Assembly: GCF_006346315.1 (NCBI RefSeq)
Contig: NZ_VDMR01000001.1
Span: 248,001 to 312,000, forward strand
Length of the DNA: 64,000 nt
Direction: 5' to 3'
Source of the DNA: Nocardioides litoris
Lineage (GTDB): Bacteria; Actinomycetota; Actinomycetes; Propionibacteriales; Nocardioidaceae
Made by a program: the position numbers and the translations under genes
In this document: one piece after another, positions 35,833 through 44,284 of the stretch
Layout of the letters: the number at the start of each line of letters is the position of its first letter
Numbering within the stretch: the first letter of the stretch is position 1
The notes under the pieces: generated by a model
What the model was told of the DNA's origin: nothing
Database searches by the model: none
Seen by the model: the letters and a program-made list of their open reading frames with translations, nothing else

Positions 35833-38800
35833 TCAGCGCACCCGGGCCGTCGGGGCGCTGCGCCCGGTCACGGTGGCGTAGCCCGGCTTGGTGGCGGTGA
35901 CCACCAGCCGGACTCGGTCGCCGCGGTCGGCGCGGCGGGGGACGAAGGTGCTGCGGCTCCCGCGGGCGCCGGGGACGGCCTGGCCGGCGACGTACCAGCG
36001 GTAGGTCAGCGCGACACCGGGGTCGCGGCGGCCGGGGACGGCGCGGAGGGTGCGGCCGACGACGGGCTTGCCGGCGATGCGCGGAGCCGGGCGGAGGGTC
36101 TGGCGGCCGGGGGCGACGGGGTCGGTGACGGCGCTGGTGCGGCTCACCGTGGTGTAACCGTCCTTCGAGCCGGTGACGACGACTTGGAGGACGGCACCGA
36201 GGTCCGCCGCGCCCGGGGTGTACGACGCCGCGGTGGCGCCCGCGATCGGGCGGCCGCCGCGCCGCCACTGGTAGGTGAGGGTCGCGCCCTCGGTCCAGGC
36301 GCCGGGGCGGGCGGCGAGAGGGCGGCCGACCTGCGGGGTGCCGGCCAGGGTCGGGGTGGGCGCAACCAGCGTGCCGCGGAGCACGGGCGAGCTGGGCTCG
36401 CTGGTGGCCGAGGCGGCGGCGTACCCGTCCTGGGTGCCGGTGAGCGTGACCGTCACGGTCTTGCCCAGGTCGGCGGGGCGCGGGGTGAAGGTGCCGGCCG
36501 TGGCCCCCTCGACGGCGGTGCCGGCGACCGACCACTGGTAGGTGAAGGCCGTGCCCGGGGTCCAGGTGCCGGGGCGTGCAGTGAGCGGCCGGCCGACGGC
36601 GGGGGTGCCGGCCACGCTCGGGGTGCCGGCCTGCTGGGTGCCGAGGGCCACCGGGGCCGTGGGGGCGCTGGTGCGGGTGACGTCGGTGTAGCGCGGGTGG
36701 GTGCCGGTGACCGCCACGGTCACGGTCTTGTCGACGTCGGCCGCTCGCGGCACGAAGGTCGAGGCGTTGGCGCCCTCGACGGCGGCGCCGGCGACGCTCC
36801 ACTGGTAGGCGAACGTGGTGCCCTCGGCCCAGCCGTCGGTGACGGCGGTCAGGGTCTGGCCGACGGCGGGCGTGCCGGTGATCGTCGGGTCGGCGCTCGG
36901 CAAGGGCTGGGCGGTGACGCCGACGGTCGAGGTGCAGCCGGCGGGGGAGCAGAAGCCTCCGAGGGTCCGCGAGCCGGCCGTGGCCCTGAGGCTCGCCGCC
37001 GACGCGGTCGGCTTGACGGTGACCGGGAACGAGACCGACGTCGACGTCGGCAGGGTCGGGGCGGACGCGCCGGTGACGAAGGTGCCGGCGGCGAGGGTCG
37101 GCACGGTCCACACCAGGGTCGTGCCGTCGAGGGTGACCCCGGCGGGCAGGGCGGCGGCGTCGATGGTGGCGTCGTCGAGCACGTCGGCGAGGTCGACGGT
37201 GGCGACGCTCGCCGGTCCGCCCGCGGGCGAGAGGGCCACGCGGCCCATGTTGGTCGCGGTCAGCGTGTAGGTGACCGCAGAGCCCGGCGCGACGGTGCCG
37301 GAGACGGGCTGGGAGGCCAGCTTGACGTCGTACCGCTGCGGCCAGGCGGGCTTGTCGGGGTCGAGCACCCAGTCCTGGAAGAAGGCACCGAGGTCGCGGC
37401 CCGAGACGCTCTCGGCCAGGGCCTCGAAGTCGGCCAGGCCGCGGCTCTGGCCGGCGTACGTCGTCTGCCACTGCTTGACGAACCGGAAGAACGCGGGGTC
37501 ACCGATGGAGAGCTTGAGCGCCTCCCACAGCTGGGCGCTGCGGGTGTAGGTCTGGTAGCCGTAGAGGACGGCGGAGTCGGGCATGTTGCCGGGCGGGGTG
37601 CGGTACTGCGCGGCGGTGCCGCTGTTCCAGGACGAGTAGTAGCGCGCGTGGTTCGAGGTCGTGCTCGTGCCGGCGATGACGTTGTTGTAGTGGCCGGGAG
37701 CCCAGGTGGCCATGCCCTCGTTGATCCAGATGTCGTTCCACACGCGTGGGGAGACGTGGTTGCCGTACCACTGGTGGGTGATCTCGTGGGTGAGCGTGTC
37801 GCCGAGGAAGGTCGCCGTCGAGGGGAAGAACGAGCGGTCCTGCGTCTCGAGCGCGTAGTTGATGCCGAGGCCCGTGACGACGTCGATGACCGCGCCGGTG
37901 CTGCCGCCGGGGTAGGGGCCGAAGACGCTCTCGAGGCCGCGGGTGATCGGGCCCTGCGCGTCACGGCGGTTGGCGATGAGGAGCTTGTCGGCCGGGGTGA
38001 GGGCGGAGTCGACGAACGTCCACTCCGGGATCGTGGAGCCGTCGCTGAGCGTGACCTCGCCCTGCGCCACGTCGTACTTGCCGATCGAGATGAGCACCAG
38101 CTCGGTCGCCATCGGCCGGGTCTGGCGCCACCGCCACGTGGTGCGGCCGGCGGCCGCGTCGACGTCCTTGTCGACCAGCTCGCCGTTGCTGGCCGCGGCG
38201 GAGGCGCCGGTGCCGGCGGCGTTGGTGATGGTGGAGGGGATGTCGATGTCGATCGTGTAGGTCGCCTTGTCGGCGGGGGTGTTGTTGCTGGGGAAGCCGG
38301 TCATGGCGCCCACCGGCTGGTTGAGGAAGGTCGCTCCGTCGTTGGTGGCGTTCCAGCCCTCGGCCGAGCCGTCGGCGTCGGTGTGCTTGGTCGGCACGCC
38401 GGCGTAGGTCACGACGGTGGTGAACTCCCCGGACACGGCCGTCGCGGGGGTGACGACGAGCTTGTGCCGGATGAGGTCCGGCTGCTCGTCGCGCGTCCAG
38501 GTGGCGGCGACGCCGTCGACCGTCACGTTCTCGACGGTGAGCTCGGGACCCTCCAGGTCGAGGGAGTACGACGACAGGGGCGCGCCGGTCGTCCTCGCGC
38601 GGATGGCTGCGGTCGCCTCGATCGTGCTGCGCGCCAGGTCGGTCGCGGGGGTCCAGGCGAGGTCGAGGTCGTAGTGCTGCACGTCGTACCCGCCGTTGCC
38701 GACGTTGGGGAAGAGCGCGTCGCCCGAGGTCTGGGCGCCGGCCACGGTCTCCTCGGCGCTGGCCGGCGCCGCCTGGGGCAGCGCGAGCGCCGCGGCCGCG

Positions 38801-38865
38801 ACCGCCGGGACGAGCGCGACCGCGAGGCGGGAGCGGGTGGGACGGAGCGAGCGGGGGAGGGGCAT
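35833..38865 (-). CDS. Secreted M1-family metallopeptidase with four C-terminal Ig-like repeats
   Basis: The 1010-residue protein has a Sec signal peptide (about 1-38, ending APASAEE). The catalytic zinc site is HEITH (360-364) with the third ligand E383 in WINEGMATW, the M1 spacing. The exopeptidase motif GxMEN is altered to ALETQ (about 338-342), keeping the Glu. A CARDB/DUF11-like beta domain lies around 515-660. Four tandem repeats of about 80 residues follow to the C-terminus, each with a GTPxVGxxLTA start and a YQWxxxGxxxxGA core, as in cell-wall adhesion or Ig-like modules. It probably acts outside the cell as an aminopeptidase or endopeptidase. It is read alone. Confidence 0.9.
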   Translation of the reverse strand: MPLPRSLRPTRSRLAVALVPAVAAAALALPQAAPASAEETVAGAQTSGDALFPNVGNGGYDVQHYDLDLAWTPATDLARSTIEATAAIRARTTGAPLSSYSLDLEGPELTVENVTVDGVAATWTRDEQPDLIRHKLVVTPATAVSGEFTTVVTYAGVPTKHTDADGSAEGWNATNDGATFLNQPVGAMTGFPSNNTPADKATYTIDIDIPSTITNAAGTGASAAASNGELVDKDVDAAAGRTTWRWRQTRPMATELVLISIGKYDVAQGEVTLSDGSTIPEWTFVDSALTPADKLLIANRRDAQGPITRGLESVFGPYPGGSTGAVIDVVTGLGINYALETQDRSFFPSTATFLGDTLTHEITHQWYGNHVSPRVWNDIWINEGMATWAPGHYNNVIAGTSTTSNHARYYSSWNSGTAAQYRTPPGNMPDSAVLYGYQTYTRSAQLWEALKLSIGDPAFFRFVKQWQTTYAGQSRGLADFEALAESVSGRDLGAFFQDWVLDPDKPAWPQRYDVKLASQPVSGTVAPGSAVTYTLTATNMGRVALSPAGGPASVATVDLADVLDDATIDAAALPAGVTLDGTTLVWTVPTLAAGTFVTGASAPTLPTSTSVSFPVTVKPTASAASLRATAGSRTLGGFCSPAGCTSTVGVTAQPLPSADPTITGTPAVGQTLTAVTDGWAEGTTFAYQWSVAGAAVEGANASTFVPRAADVDKTVTVAVTGTHPRYTDVTRTSAPTAPVALGTQQAGTPSVAGTPAVGRPLTARPGTWTPGTAFTYQWSVAGTAVEGATAGTFTPRPADLGKTVTVTLTGTQDGYAAASATSEPSSPVLRGTLVAPTPTLAGTPQVGRPLAARPGAWTEGATLTYQWRRGGRPIAGATAASYTPGAADLGAVLQVVVTGSKDGYTTVSRTSAVTDPVAPGRQTLRPAPRIAGKPVVGRTLRAVPGRRDPGVALTYRWYVAGQAVPGARGSRSTFVPRRADRGDRVRLVVTATKPGYATVTGRSAPTARVR

Positions 38866-38971
38866 GCGCGGCCTTCGGTCGGACGTGTCCCAGCGGGGCT
38901 GTCGGCTGGAGGGACGAACCTACGACGGATGGGGCTCAGGCGGGTCGGGAGTGCGCAGGGACCCGCAGAGT

Positions 38972-38985
38972 TTTCGCGCGCGAAA
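38972..38985. promoter_or_regulatory. Perfect palindrome TTTCGCGCGCGAAA
   Basis: This 14-bp perfect palindrome lies about 107 bp upstream of the M1 peptidase start codon. Its symmetry and position suit a binding site for a dimeric repressor. The regulator is unknown. Confidence 0.4.
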
Positions 38986-39196
38986 CACTCCTCGGCGCCC
39001 GAGCCCGGAATGCGGGGTGGGTGACCGCCCGGCCCAGCACGACCACGTCGGTGGCAGCCGGCGCCCGACGGCGGACAGCACGAGGGGCACCTCGGGGTCG
39101 ACGGAGACCACGGCATCGAGGTCGATCCCCGTGCCGCGACCGTCGAGGTGGGCGGCTCCCGGAAGGGGTCGACGATCTCCCCCCGGCGCAGGGGCG

Positions 39197-39220
39197 GCAC
39201 CCCGACCAGGGTCGGGGTGC
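39197..39220 (-). terminator. Hairpin past the small membrane protein gene
   Basis: Perfect 11-bp arms (39197-39207 and 39210-39220) are separated by 2 nt. The hairpin lies about 90 bp downstream of the minus-strand stop at 39309, where the cysC/tauE operon should end. Confidence 0.55.
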
Positions 39221-39308
39221 CCGGCCGCGTCCCCCATGACGCGGCCGTCGTCGGCCTGGACCGACGTGCTTACACCGTAAGTCGAGGGTGCTCGGCGCGC
39301 ACGCGGCC

Positions 39309-39707
39309 CTAGCGGATGGTCCGCCTGGCGGGACGCGACCGGCGCGGCGTACCCACCACGGCGCAGGCCAGGACGCCGACCAGCAACAGCGCCAGCCACG
39401 GGAGGTCGCCGCTGTTGACGCCGTAGTTGGTGCTGAACGCGAGCACGGTCGTGCCGGACCGCGGACCGTCGCCCTTCATCAGGCTCAGGGTCGCGATCGT
39501 GAGCAGCGCGGCCAGCCCGAGCGCGGCCCAGCCGCGGCGCCGCCCGGAGAGGGCGGCCGCGGCGCACGCGGCCCCGAGCAGCCACAGGACGGCGAAGGGC
39601 CAGTCGGCCGCGCTCGTGCCGTACGTCGCCCCCGGGGCCCAGAAGACGCCGGGCGAGCCGGATCCGCCGCTGTCGGCCAGGGTCAGCGCCTGGAGGGCCA
39701 GGGCCAC
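39309..39707 (-). CDS. Small membrane protein, unknown
   Basis: The 132-residue protein starts with GTG and has about four hydrophobic segments (near 1-12, 33-55, 60-75 and 100-120). A Gly/Ser-rich stretch (DSGGSGSPGVFWAPGATYG) faces one side, and the C-terminus is basic (TPRRSRPARRTIR). I do not recognise the family. It begins about 50 bp after the TauE stop and is probably the last gene of the cysC-tauE transcript. A role linked to sulfite, sulfate or organic-acid transport is only a guess from position. Confidence 0.55.
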   Translation of the reverse strand: MALALQALTLADSGGSGSPGVFWAPGATYGTSAADWPFAVLWLLGAACAAAALSGRRRGWAALGLAALLTIATLSLMKGDGPRSGTTVLAFSTNYGVNSGDLPWLALLLVGVLACAVVGTPRRSRPARRTIR

Positions 39708-39759
39708 CAGGGCGACCAGCAGCGCCAGGGTGCGGCCGAGCGGCAGGCGGGTCAGGGCG

Positions 39760-40749
39760 TCACCGCGCCGACGTACGACGGGCCTTGTCGGTGCCCTCGA
39801 GCTCGGCGACGTACGGCGCGCCGTACATCGGCAGGCCCTGGCCGCGGCGCAGGACGCCCCAGACCAGCGGGACCAGGACGACCATGGCCAGGCCGGTGGC
39901 GGTGACGAAGTAGACCTGGTTGTCCTCGCCGAACGGCGTCCAGCCGGCCTTGCCCAGCAGCGCGACCGCCGACATCGTCAGCACCACGACGATGGCGCGG
40001 CGGATGAACGACTGCGGCACCCGCGGGGCGAGCTTGCTGCCGAGGATCGTGCCGGGGATCGACCCGACGAGCAGCGGGATGAGCAGCTCCCAGTCGAGGC
40101 CGTGGATGGCGATGTTGGAGATGGCGGCGGCCAGCACGAGCGGCACGGCCTGGACGAGGTCGGTGCCGACCAGCTTCACCGCCGACAGGCCGGGGTAGAG
40201 CATCAGCAGCGCGACCATGATCACCGAGCCCGAGCCGACGCTGGTGATGCCGACCAGCAGGCCGCCGAGGGCGCCGACGAGCAGGGTCGGGACCGGGCGG
40301 ATGTGCGGGTCCTCGTCGCCCAGCGCGCCGCCGGAGCGGACGCGGCGCAGGTTGAGGTAGAGGCGGGCGGCGTACGTCGACGCGGCGAGGAGCAGGGCGA
40401 TGCCGATGGAGAACTTCAGCACCTGGTCGAGCTGGTCGGCGTCGTCGGTGAACGCCTTGACGGCGTACGGGCCGAGCAGCGCCATCGGCACCGAGCCGAG
40501 GATCAGCCACTTGGCCAGGGTCAGGTTGGGCGAGCCCTCGCGCGAGTGCACCACCGCGCCGCCGGTCTTGTAGACCGCGGCGGCGGTCAGGTCGGCCGCC
40601 ACGACGGCCGCGGCCGACTGGTGCGGGGCGAGGAACAGCAGCGCCGGGGTCATCAGGGCGCCTCCGCCCATGCCGGTCAGGCCGACGACGATGCCGACGA
40701 AGAAGCCGGCGGCCAGGATGCCGAGCGCGGTGGTGGTGAACAGGTCCAT
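39760..40749 (-). CDS. TauE/SafE-family sulfite or anion exporter
   Basis: The 329-residue polytopic protein has the family's repeated glycine-rich motifs: GIVVGLTGMGGGALMTPALL near residue 20, and GLLVGITSVGSGSVIMVALL near the middle. Roughly eight helices are seen. The family exports sulfite, sulfoacetate and other small anions. The ATG overlaps the stop of the APS-kinase fusion gene by one base (TGATG), so the two are coupled. Its product may relieve sulfite or related anions formed by sulfate activation. The open frame upstream belongs to the neighbouring gene's shadow and is not used. Confidence 0.88.
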   Translation of the reverse strand: MDLFTTTALGILAAGFFVGIVVGLTGMGGGALMTPALLFLAPHQSAAAVVAADLTAAAVYKTGGAVVHSREGSPNLTLAKWLILGSVPMALLGPYAVKAFTDDADQLDQVLKFSIGIALLLAASTYAARLYLNLRRVRSGGALGDEDPHIRPVPTLLVGALGGLLVGITSVGSGSVIMVALLMLYPGLSAVKLVGTDLVQAVPLVLAAAISNIAIHGLDWELLIPLLVGSIPGTILGSKLAPRVPQSFIRRAIVVVLTMSAVALLGKAGWTPFGEDNQVYFVTATGLAMVVLVPLVWGVLRRGQGLPMYGAPYVAELEGTDKARRTSAR

Positions 40750-42587
40750 CAGTGGTCCTTCGTCAGCAGCCGGGGTACGACGGCGCCGAGGAGCTCCTCG
40801 ACGTGGGCGGCGCAGGCCGCGGCCGCCTCGGGGCCGCGCTGGTAGGGGTCGGTGACGTCGAGGTCGGCCGAGGCGGAGCCGCGTCGCTCGCCGAGGCGGT
40901 GGAGCAGCTCGTCGCGGTCGAGGTCGTCGGGCAGCCGGCGCACGGCCTCGGCGAGCTGGCCGAGCGTGAAGACCTTGCGGAAGGCCCCCGGCGTCTCGTC
41001 GAGCACGAACGACCGGTGGGTCGCCTCGGCGGTGACGACGAGGTCGGCCTCCTCGACCAGGGCGCGGGTCAGCGGTCGGCTGCGGAACGCCTCGACGTCG
41101 GCGGCCGCCCCGGGGTGCCGGACGAGGAGGGCGGCGGCCATCGGCTCGTCCATCGGGCGGTCGGTGAAGCCGTGGGTGCCCGCGCTGGTGACGACGACCG
41201 AGGCGCCGTCGCCCGCGAGACGGCGGGCGGTGATCTCCATGGAGGGGCTGCGGCACAGGTTGGCGGTGCAGACCATGAGGACGCGCAGCGGCTCGGCCCG
41301 TGTGGTCTCGAGACGGCCGTGGCCGGCCTCCTCGACCACCGTGTTCGCTGCGGGGGCTTCGAGGCTCGTCGCTGGCGCTCCTCGCACCTCAGCCACCGTG
41401 AGGTCGAGGTAGCCGGCGGCGGCGAGGGCGGAGGTGACGTCGGCGAGGGCGTCGTCGATGGTGCGGCCGGTGGTGTCGACCCGCACGTCGGCGTCGGTGG
41501 GCTCCTCGTAGGGGGAGGAGATGCCGGTGAACTCGGGGATCTCGCCGCGCCGGGCCTTGGCGTAGAGGCCCTTGCGGTCGCGGCGCTCGCACTCCTCCAG
41601 CGGCGTGGCCACGTGGACGAGGAAGAACGCGCCACCGGCCTCGCGGACCATCGCCCGCACCTGCTGGCGCGTCTCGTCGAACGGCGCGATCGGGCTGCAC
41701 ACCGCCACCCCGCCGTGCCGGGAGATCTCCGCGGCGACCCAGCCGATGCGCCGGATGTTGGTCTCGCGGTCGGCCTTGGAGAAGCTCAGCCCGGCGGAGA
41801 GGTGGCGGCGCACCACGTCGCCGTCGAGCGTGGTCACCGTGCGGGTGCCCTGCTCGAGCAGCCGGTCCATGAGCGCGCGGGCCAGCGTCGACTTGCCGCT
41901 GCCGGACAGGCCGGTGAAGAACAGCACGAGCCCCTGCCGGTCGGGGGCGGGCAGGTCGGCCTCCAGGATGTCGTCGAGGTCGGCCAGCGGCTCGCCGGCG
42001 TCGACGAGCCCGACGACCTGGTCGCCGCCGGCGTACGTCGTGACGACCTGCACGCCGAGGTCGTGGTCGGTCGCGGGGTCGCCGTGGGAGGCCAGCGGCA
42101 CCGCCACCACCGCGGCGCCGAGCGACTCGGCCACCCGCAGCGTCGCCCGCAGGAGGGCGACCGGGGAGAGCTCGGGCGTGCCGTGCCCGACGAGCGCCAG
42201 CAGCACGGTCGGCCCGAGCCCGGCCAGCTGGTCGAGCTGGGCGTCGGTGACGGGGCCGGTGACGGGCACGACGGTGCGCCCGGCGTACCGCTCGCGGACC
42301 TCGGCGGGGGAGAGGTAGAGGCGCCGGAAGGGGCCGAACTGCGCTGCGACGAGCGGCTCGACCCGCCGTGACCCGTCGGCCTCGCGGTGCACGCGCGCCA
42401 GCGGCAGACCCTCGGGGTCGACCAGCTCGACGACCGGCGCGTCGACCAGCTCCGGCGGGAGCCCGAGGGTGACGGGCGAGCCCGCCACGTCGTACGACGC
42501 CAACGGGGCCAGCGCGCCCGAGGCGAGCAGCTCGAGGTCGTCGAGCTCGCGCGCCGTGGGGTGGTGCTGCGGGACGGGACTCGACAC
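40749..42587 (-). CDS. cysC: APS kinase fused to low-molecular-weight protein tyrosine phosphatase
   Basis: The 612-residue protein has three parts. Residues 1-215 resemble the N-terminal PUA-like and middle part of ATP sulfurylase. Residues 218-396 are APS kinase, which phosphorylates APS to PAPS: P-loop GLSGSGKST (226-234), DGDVVRRHLS, FSKADRETNIRR and KGLYAKARRGEI. Residues 434-612 are a LMW-PTP with CTANLCRS (Cys440, Arg446) and a C-terminal DPYQRG. The linker (about 397-433) is encoded by two palindromic repeats. CysC needs the CysND product, APS. The phosphatase would fit the two BY-kinases of the window. It overlaps tauE by one base. Confidence 0.9.
   Translation of the reverse strand: MSSPVPQHHPTARELDDLELLASGALAPLASYDVAGSPVTLGLPPELVDAPVVELVDPEGLPLARVHREADGSRRVEPLVAAQFGPFRRLYLSPAEVRERYAGRTVVPVTGPVTDAQLDQLAGLGPTVLLALVGHGTPELSPVALLRATLRVAESLGAAVVAVPLASHGDPATDHDLGVQVVTTYAGGDQVVGLVDAGEPLADLDDILEADLPAPDRQGLVLFFTGLSGSGKSTLARALMDRLLEQGTRTVTTLDGDVVRRHLSAGLSFSKADRETNIRRIGWVAAEISRHGGVAVCSPIAPFDETRQQVRAMVREAGGAFFLVHVATPLEECERRDRKGLYAKARRGEIPEFTGISSPYEEPTDADVRVDTTGRTIDDALADVTSALAAAGYLDLTVAEVRGAPATSLEAPAANTVVEEAGHGRLETTRAEPLRVLMVCTANLCRSPSMEITARRLAGDGASVVVTSAGTHGFTDRPMDEPMAAALLVRHPGAAADVEAFRSRPLTRALVEEADLVVTAEATHRSFVLDETPGAFRKVFTLGQLAEAVRRLPDDLDRDELLHRLGERRGSASADLDVTDPYQRGPEAAAACAAHVEELLGAVVPRLLTKDH
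41302..41339. repeat. Type A palindromic repeat inside the coding sequence
   Basis: GTGGTCTCGAGACGGCC is answered by GGCCTCCTCGACCAC, an imperfect palindrome like those at 50227-50266 and 50285-50325. Here it encodes about 13 residues of the linker between APS kinase and phosphatase. Confidence 0.8.
41353..41398 (-). repeat. Type B palindromic repeat inside the coding sequence
   Basis: GGGGCTTCGAGGCTCG to CCTCGCACCTCAGCCACC matches the reverse of the intergenic repeats at 8140 and 12163. It lies where the APS kinase domain ends (residues about 397-412) and is read through in frame. Confidence 0.8.
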
Positions 42588-42736
42588 GAGGGTCGATCAT
42601 GCCAGCCCACCCGTCGCGCCTCGGGACCCGCGCGGCCTGTGGAATGCGCCGGTTCGATGTGCGTCGGGCCGCTTCGTCAGCGATCCTGAGGCCCGGACGG
42701 GTGGCGCAGGGTCCCCGGCGACTTCTTGGGGACACG

Positions 42737-44263
42737 ATGACGACGAGCGGGCGACGACGTCTGCTGGCCACGCTGGTGGCGCTGCTGCTCCTCGCGCCCA
42801 CCGCCTCGACCGCGACGGCGCCGGCCTCGGCCGACGTCGTGCGGGGGGCGGGGCAGCCGGGGCAGGCCGCGCAGGCCGCAGCGGCGGGCCGGCCCAACGT
42901 CCTGCTCATCACGACCGACGACATGCGCGCCGACGACCTGCGCGGCATGCCGCTGACCCGGCGCTTGATCGGTGCCGCGGGGCTCAGCGCGACCGGTCTC
43001 GCGCCCCACCCGCTGTGCTGCCCGGCCCGCGCGCAGATCCTCACCGGCCAGTACGCCCACCACAACGGGGTGCGCGGCAACCAGGGCGTCCACGGCCTCT
43101 ACCAGGCCCTGCGCCAGCCCGACGAGACCATCGCGCGCTGGGTCGAGCGGGCCGGCTACGACACGGGCATGGTCGGCAAGTTCCTCAACGGCTACGGTTC
43201 CGGCTCCCGCCGCCCGCCCGGCTGGCAGGAGTGGCACCCGTTCGTCACCGACGTCTACCAGCCCTACGACGTCGGCATGGTCGAGGGCGACCGCGTGGTC
43301 GCCGACCCGTTCACCCACAGCAACGACGTGGTCCGCAACAAGACCATCTCCTCCCTCGACGCCCTGCGCGCCGACGGCGACGGCCGCCCGTTCTTCATGT
43401 GGTCCTCCTACGTCGCCCCGCACGGCACCTGCGAGGAGAAGAAGAACTGCTCCGACCCGCCGATCCCGGCCCGGCGCCACCTCGGCCTCGATGTCGCCGG
43501 CGGCAACCCGGCCGAGCGCAGCCGGTCCTTCGGCAACAACCGCGGCAACTACTTCGGCAGCGGGGTGTCCGGCCGGGCCAACACGCGGCCCTACCTCCGC
43601 CGGCTCGACGTCGCCCGGCAGCGCGCGCTCGCCAGCGTCGACGAGGGCATCGCGGCCACGCTGAGCCACCTCGCCCGGATCGGCGAGCTCGACGACACCT
43701 ACGTCATCTTCACCTCCGACAACGGCTACCTGCTCGGCGAGCACCGCTACACCGGCAAGAACGTGCCCTACGAGCCAGCCCTGAAGGTGCCGTTCCTGGT
43801 GCGCGGCCCGGGCATCGCCGCGGGCCAGCGTCGCCCCGACCTGGTCGCGTCCCTCGTCGACCTCGCCCCCACCATCCTGCGGATGACCGGGGGCGTCGAG
43901 GGCCGCTCGGGCGCGCTCGACGGCGCCGACCTCCTGCCGGTGCTGCTCCGCCAGGCGCCGGTGCGGCGCACCGCCCAGCTCATCGACATCGGCCCGAGCT
44001 CGACGTTCAAGACCATCAACCGTCCCTGGACCCTCCGCGGCGTGCGCACCCAGCGCTACACCTACTGGGTCTGGTACACCGGCCGCCGCCCCCAGCTGTT
44101 CGACCGGCGCGCCGACCCCGCCATGGTCCGTGACGTGGCCGCCGACCCGCGCTACCGCACGGTGCGTCGCCAGCTGCAGCGCACGCTGCGTCGCCTGGTC
44201 ACCTGCGCCGGGCCGCAGCAGTGCCGCCCGACGATCCCGGTCCTGGGTCCGCGCCGCCGCTGA
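42737..44263 (+). CDS. Secreted sulfatase (arylsulfatase A-like)
   Basis: The 508-residue protein has a signal peptide (RRLLATLVALLLLAPTAS, cleaved near ASA). It then has RPNVLLITTDD with metal-binding D61 and D62, and CCPAR (94-98), the CxPxR site whose first Cys becomes formylglycine. FTSDNGYLLGEHRYTGK holds further metal and substrate residues. It hydrolyses sulfate esters, probably on extracellular glycans. I chose ATG 42737 (GGGGA upstream). It is divergent from the APS-kinase fusion gene, 149 bp away, so sulfate release and sulfate activation are neighbours. The maturation factor (FGE) is not in the window. Confidence 0.9.
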   Translation: MTTSGRRRLLATLVALLLLAPTASTATAPASADVVRGAGQPGQAAQAAAAGRPNVLLITTDDMRADDLRGMPLTRRLIGAAGLSATGLAPHPLCCPARAQILTGQYAHHNGVRGNQGVHGLYQALRQPDETIARWVERAGYDTGMVGKFLNGYGSGSRRPPGWQEWHPFVTDVYQPYDVGMVEGDRVVADPFTHSNDVVRNKTISSLDALRADGDGRPFFMWSSYVAPHGTCEEKKNCSDPPIPARRHLGLDVAGGNPAERSRSFGNNRGNYFGSGVSGRANTRPYLRRLDVARQRALASVDEGIAATLSHLARIGELDDTYVIFTSDNGYLLGEHRYTGKNVPYEPALKVPFLVRGPGIAAGQRRPDLVASLVDLAPTILRMTGGVEGRSGALDGADLLPVLLRQAPVRRTAQLIDIGPSSTFKTINRPWTLRGVRTQRYTYWVWYTGRRPQLFDRRADPAMVRDVAADPRYRTVRRQLQRTLRRLVTCAGPQQCRPTIPVLGPRRR

Positions 44264-44271
44264 CCCAGGTC

Positions 44272-44277
44272 TAGGGT
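44272..44277 (+). promoter_or_regulatory. -10 box TAGGGT of a leaderless asparaginase transcript
   Basis: TAGGGT ends 7 nt before the ATG at 44285, with no Shine-Dalgarno sequence between. The sulfatase stop is at 44263, so the promoter overlaps the 3' edge of that gene's region. Confidence 0.5.
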
Positions 44278-44284
44278 CGCCCGC

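Larger units (their letters stand above)
38866..39308. other. Intergenic region upstream of the M1 peptidase gene
   Basis: These 443 bp hold the peptidase gene's promoter region, a 14-bp perfect palindrome (38972-38985) and a strong hairpin (39197-39220) past the stop of the small membrane protein gene. Short open frames on both strands overlap one another, and none looks like a known protein. One minus-strand frame reads GTGIDLDAVVSVDPEVPLVL at about 39080-39140 and could be a decayed fragment, but I cannot support it. Confidence 0.4.

Noticed and set aside
36184..39024. 946-codon open frame on the plus strand
   Set aside because: It is antisense to the M1 peptidase, very Gly/Arg-rich and without family features. 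It is a shadow of high GC.
38920..39308. Possible decayed gene upstream of the M1 peptidase
   Set aside because: Protein-like fragments appear in two frames, but there is no start, no length and no recognisable family.
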